In this document: positions 59,599-64,000 of the stretch, piece after piece
Layout of the letters: each line of letters opens with the position of its first letter
Position numbering within the stretch: position 1 is the stretch's first letter
Assembly: GCA_002270565.1 (NCBI GenBank)
Contig: NQMI01000162.1
Coordinates: forward strand, 32,818-96,817
Length of the DNA: 64,000 nucleotides
Direction: 5' to 3'
DNA from: Stenocarpella maydis
Taxonomy: Eukaryota; Ascomycota; Sordariomycetes; Diaporthales; Diaporthaceae
Position numbers and translations under genes: made by a program
Notes under the pieces: model-generated
Told to the model about the DNA's origin: nothing
The model's database searches: none
What the model saw: the letters and a program-made list of their open reading frames with translations, nothing else

Positions 59599-60250
59599 GT
59601 TAAGCCGTACCCCTTCGGTCGCTGACGATGACACTTAAGGGGTTGTTGAGACGGGTGCCGATTTCTGAGCGGTGTGATGTGTTCTCCTTGGGAATTGGTG
59701 GAAGTTGACTCAGGTCGGAAGTTGTCTTCTCACATTTGGAAAAAGTGTTCAGTACTTTTTAACCAGACTCCCTACTCAACTGATATTTAGATGCGAATGA
59801 TTTCAGGACTAACACGTTGCTATCGATTTTCTTCTCTATATCTATCATTCACTTCTGCATGCCTATTCGTTCCTGAGGAGTGCAGCCGCCCCAACCTTCG
59901 AGCAGAATCCAACATGTCAAGTTGCACATTTGTAGATAAAAGAGTAAGCTGACATGAGCACTTCGAATTCCCAGATCGTGTCATACCGCCTCCCGTTCCC
60001 CATCAGTCCCTACCATACAAATACACAAACGACCGCCTTCTTTTCTTTAGACTCCACCGCAATGCCACGAAGCAAATTTTGGATGCCAGACCGTGCGGTG
60101 GAGCTGACGACCAAGAGATGGGCAAAATACGCCCTCACAATCGGTATCACCCGACAAAGAAAATGCCGCGAAGCTATCCATCTTTTGGACAAATGCAGAG
60201 AATAATGTACAATTTCCAACAAGTAAATGAAGCATCAAATGAGCACCGCT
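59599..60250. other. Intergenic
   Basis: 3' flank of RLM1 and upstream of the phosphotransferase relic. A 47-codon frame from an ATG at 60062 (context CCGCAATGCC, C/T-rich leader) ends at 60205. It has no recognisable feature and I do not call it. Confidence 0.5.
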
Positions 60251-62180
60251 TTAGTTGCCGACCTTCAGTCGCTTGGGCTCATTGCTGGGCTCAATAGGGT
60301 CCGAGGGCGGGCCATTGTTACTCATCTCTGGGCTCTTCCTCTTGCCAGCATTGGCGAGTTCCTCCCTAAGAAAGCTGGGACCGGACCCGACTACTGGAGT
60401 TGCGAAGTTGAGTGGACTAGGGAGCGTGTTGCTGTCGTGACCTCGTGCATACATGTCCGGAAAGAACGAACTTGGACTGGGCAGAAACTCGTTGTTCATA
60501 TATCGAGAGGGTAGTGCCGAGGCCGGGGTATCAATGTTCATGTGGTTCTGGTTGTTTGGGTTGGGTGGCCGCGCGAAGGGATTTGGTGGGCCAGTCGCAC
60601 CGGCAGAGAGCAGCGTGGCCGTCGCCGATGGCGACGGCGGTGGGAGCACGATCCCAGATGAGTGCGAGTCACCAGGCCGGGTTGTTTGGGACGTGGCGTC
60701 AGTGGAGTGACCAGGTCCAGCTGAGCTAGACTCCGCGGTGTTGCTACCAGCGTCCGACGGCTCGTCGGGGATCTGCACCTTGAGACGGGGCCGGGCGCCG
60801 CCACCCGCGCGGAAACTGTTGGTGCGCGAAGGAGGCGGGAAGTCCGCCTCGGGTATGGAAGAGACGGAAACTTGTCGCTTTGGTGGAGCCGGTCCCGTCT
60901 CTGCCCTCTTTGGTGGTTGTGGCGGGGAGGTAGTGTTTCGCAGAACAGAGGGCATGTCCATCGACTGAGATCGGTTGCCATTGGGGTCAGCCTTGCCACT
61001 CTGCTCCGCAAAAGCAGCCAGATGCTGTGACAGGACCGAGCGATTCTCGTCTATCGGCGTGAAGATGCTGTGCTGTTTCCTCTGAGGCATCTTCTTGATG
61101 GCGGAGGCCGTGTCCAGTAGAGGCGCCTGTGGCATGAGTCTATCACTGACCTCGGTCTTTGGTTGCACCGGCGCTGGCGCGGCTTCCTGGCTCTGGGATT
61201 GCGTCTGAGGGGGAGGTGGCGGCGGGGGGCTGCGGATTTCTGAGTGTGGAGGCTGCGGTGACGGTTGCGGTGGAGCCTGCGGTGGGAGGCCGTGGGTCGG
61301 GTGTGGTGGTGAGAGCGAGCGCCTGACAGGCTGCGGGTGTTGCTGAGGTTGCTGAGGCTGTGGAGGGAAGTTTGGCGGGACAGAAGATTGCCTGTGGTGG
61401 TTCTCCATATACTGCTGCATGTGAGGCGGAGGAGGAGGATACGGGGGGTACTGGTGGCCGGGCTGTGCCATGTTTGGGTTCTGCGGGTTGTAGATGGCCG
61501 GCTGAGGGATGTAAGCATAACCGTTGACCTGAGGGCCCTGCGAAGGCCCGTGAGGCCCAACCTGCTGAGGGACCATATGATGAGGCATGCGTCGCATATC
61601 GTTCCGCGAGCCAGGGCGCGAGCCCATCTGTGGCTGAGGGGTGTGGACCCTCTGGACACCCTGTGCGGCGGCGTGCTGGGCAAAGGCGACCCCGTTTGGT
61701 ATGGGGGGAGATGCCGAGGGAGTGTGGTGCCTCATGTGCTGGAAGGGTGGCTGCCCTTGGAAGTGCTGAGGCATCATGGGAGTTCCCATGCGCTCTCCGT
61801 GAGGCGGGGTGGCGTCGCCCTCATCGTCCTCATCGTCGTCGGCGCCACCGTTGAAGTCGGCGGGTCCTTTGTGCTCGTTTGGCCCGCCGTGATAGGTGTA
61901 CCTCGTGATGAGCTCGCGCATGTCGCCGGACGAGTACTCATAGAGCTTCTTGTTCTGGCCAAAGATGAAGACGGCGACATCCACGGAGCAGAGGACGGAG
62001 AGCTCATGTGCCTTCTTGAACAGGCCGCCCTTGCGCTTCAGGAAGGTGCTGCAGTGAGACATATCGTCAGCAGGCGGTCCGATGAGTGAATTGAGTCGAG
62101 TTGAGTTGCAAGGAGTGGTCTTACACGGAGCGGTTTCTGTCATCCTTGATGGCCTTGATTTCGATCTTTCTGCGACCCAT
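60251..62180 (-). CDS. RLM1: MADS-box transcription factor, MEF2/Rlm1 type
   Basis: Two exons, 62180-62125 and 62048-60251, joined at GT|GTAAGA..CTGCAG, give 617 aa. The MADS box spans residues 1-60. Exon 1 gives MGRRKIEIKAIKDDRNRS and exon 2 continues VTFLKRKGGLFKKAHELSVL, then CSVDVAVFIFG. The IEIKAI and FLKRKGG forms are those of the MEF2 class (yeast Rlm1/Smp1), not of the SRF class (Mcm1). Beyond the box come an acidic run (DDDEDDEGD near 90-100), a long Pro/Gln/His-rich region and Ser/Pro sites that a MAP kinase could phosphorylate. In fungi Rlm1 acts in the nucleus under the cell-wall-integrity MAP kinase (Slt2/Mps1), and the Magnaporthe homologue MIG1 is needed for infectious growth. 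Family placement is firm; the regulation is from known homologues. Confidence 0.92.
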
Positions 62181-64000
62181 CTTGAAGGGCTAGCGACACA
62201 GGGTGTCTAGGAGCAGCGATGTAACAGGAACTTGGTGATGATTATAGGCAGGACTCAATTTCCAGTGGGTGCGGCCTTGCGGCGCTGGCCGTGCAAGCCA
62301 GCTTCGGGTCGAGTCGAAACTAGGCCTGGAAGTCTCACGCGGGGAGCGCGCGTTGGCAAAGAGTAATGGCGGGGGAAGGAGTGGGAAAATATGCGCAAAA
62401 GTGGAGGGGGAGGATAAAGATAGCTCCAGAGGGCCGGGTCGGGGGCAGCGGGCGAGCTATATTTACGGAACTGCAGAGGCAACGGGGACGGGCCGTGGGT
62501 GGCAGGCCTGGCTCCGAGGGAGGTCGAGTCGAGCTGGTTGGACGAGTTGTAGCGTAGCTGCTGCAAGGTGAGGACCATCAGTGGGATGCCGCGCAGGTGG
62601 ACGGATGGATCACAAGTGCAATGCGGTGCAGTGCAGTGCGCGGTGCGGTAGGTAGGCAAGAGGCAAAGGAATGTGAGTGAGCAAGCTCGAAACACAGGGT
62701 CTCGGTCTCGACGAGGCGGGCGGCGCAGGCGGGCCTTTTTGAGTGTCCTGGCCGGATGCAGCCAGGGTGAGATTGGCGAGACGGCAAGGCCAAGGAGGAG
62801 GAGCAAGACAAGGACAGGAGGAATACTTGCAGGTCAGACAATTGTATGGCAGGCGAGTATCGTCAGGGCCAGCATGGAGTCGAGCGCATATGGCCTTCGT
62901 GTGTGTGTGGGCGTACGGCGATGGGATGGGATGGGTTGCGATGGCGTGCAGGTTAATGGGGCTGAAGGGGTCGATGGTGATGCTAATAATAGAAAGGAGA
63001 GAGGAAGAGGTATGGGTGCAGCGCACGAGAGTTGCAGGCGGGCCAGGTTTTAGTTGTCTTGCGGGTTTGCGTGGTTTGGGGTGGGCGGGTTGCCTTGGTA
63101 AGGCTCTGGCAGGCTGGCAGGGCTGGCAGGCTTGCTCTGGTCAGTCAGTCAAAGTTGTCGTCTGGTTCTGAAGCGGGCAAGTGCGCAACAGGTGGGCAGG
63201 GATGTACGAGGGGGGAGGGGGAAGGAGGTAGTAGTGTATAGAGGAGGGGGACGGGGACAGGGGTCCCTCGATGGAACCGAGCCGTTTTCGGGGTGAGGGT
63301 GGGAAAAGTTGAGGAAGGAGGGAAGAGGCCAAGAGGGAAGAAGGAGGATGCACCCGCACCCGCACATCTGCACATTCTTGTGTGTGAGTGTGTGGGCGTG
63401 TATGTACTCGTCCTTGGACACTCCAATGCAATCTCTTCGTCTGACAGGCCCACACTGGCGGTACTGCAGACTGGCCGTGTAGTAGTCTACCTATCTAGCA
63501 CACATGAGCAAATCTCACCTCACCTCGCCTCTCCTCTCGCCTGCTGCACTAGTGTACCGTGCACGGAGGGAGGGACTCGCAGCAGGACGGAACCCGAGGG
63601 ACTCGACCCCTGCTCCGACATTGTACTAGTGTACACTGATGATGCTAAAATGTTCTTTCAACGTTCGGGTGCCTCGTGCTGTCTGAAATCAAAGACACGA
63701 CCACGACCACTCATACAACACCAGTCATGGACTCAGCCTTGCACCCTTGCCAAGGTTTTCCGGAACGAGTACATTGCAAATTGATTATTCTGGACGGAAA
63801 GGCAAGTCTTGATTATTAAACTCGACAGAGTTAGGACAGGCAGTCGCTACCAGCATGTAGCATGTAGTATGTAGCATGTAGCATGTAGCATGTAGCATCT
63901 AGCATGTAGCATCTAGCATTCTTGCAACGGCTCATCAGGCAGAGCATCGGACAAGCAGATGGCTCCGACGCTGTGGGAGACATGATGCCAGTTGAAACAC
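62181..64000. other. Intergenic, upstream of RLM1
   Basis: Likely RLM1 promoter and long 5' leader, then unassigned DNA. ACTAGTGTAC occurs at 63548 and 63625. A seven-base tandem repeat lies at 63853-63919. Open frames on both strands here are low-complexity and unsupported. Confidence 0.55.
63853..63919. repeat. (GTAGCAT)n seven-base tandem repeat
   Basis: About nine copies of GTAGCAT with variants GTAGTAT and CTAGCAT. Confidence 0.88.

Noticed and set aside
60062..60205. 47-codon frame with good start context next to RLM1
   Set aside because: Too short to judge, no recognisable motif, and convergent with RLM1 just before its stop; left uncalled without transcript data.
63853..63919. Possible CRISPR array or telomere repeat
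   Set aside because: Direct seven-base tandem copies without spacers, in a fungal genome, and not a TTAGGG-type unit.

Overview
The window is nuclear DNA of a filamentous ascomycete (Pezizomycotina), most likely a Sordariomycete. Genes carry short introns with GTRNGT-type donors, CTNAC branch sites and YAG acceptors. Intergenic spaces are long and rich in microsatellites. The gene content (MIC60, Sac1, a Rab5 GTPase, an Rlm1-type MADS factor, a GT2 glycosyltransferase) is a fungal housekeeping set. I cannot fix genus or species from the sequence alone. All exon models below were built by hand from splice signals and reading-frame continuity. No expression or homology search was run.

Layout. 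0.9-2.6 kb: a membrane GT2 glycosyltransferase on the minus strand. 2.6-18.9 kb: about 16 kb in which I see no convincing gene, only simple repeats and short palindromes. 18.9-47.4 kb: a gene-rich conserved block. In order it holds a disordered basic protein (+), an amidase (+), a single-pass membrane protein with two PPxY motifs (-), mitochondrial D-lactate dehydrogenase (-), MIC60 (-), a Rab5/Vps21 GTPase (-) divergent from Sac1 (+), a 242-aa unknown protein (-) and a 1279-aa disordered protein with a C-terminal membrane segment (-).

47.4-60.2 kb is an accessory stretch dominated by gene relics. It holds an F-box-like fragment, a tRNA-like relic, a short-chain dehydrogenase pseudogene with deletions and a frameshift, and an unrecognised gene carrying four in-frame stops. 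It also holds a promoter-like segment leading into a 10-codon ORF and a phosphotransferase that lacks its middle. The one clearly intact gene there encodes a secreted protein resembling the Tri14 family, with no other trichothecene-type genes beside it. 60.3-62.2 kb: the RLM1 MADS-box factor; then repeat-containing intergenic DNA to the end.

The genes do not form one pathway. Several act on mitochondria (lactate dehydrogenase, MIC60), on endomembranes (Rab5, Sac1, perhaps the PPxY membrane protein) or on the cell surface (GT2, RLM1). The most unusual signals are two short sequences repeated in intergenic DNA far above chance (TACCTAGGTA and TACTCCGTA), the relic cluster at 48-60 kb, and two microexons of 20 and 27 nt in the Rab5 gene.
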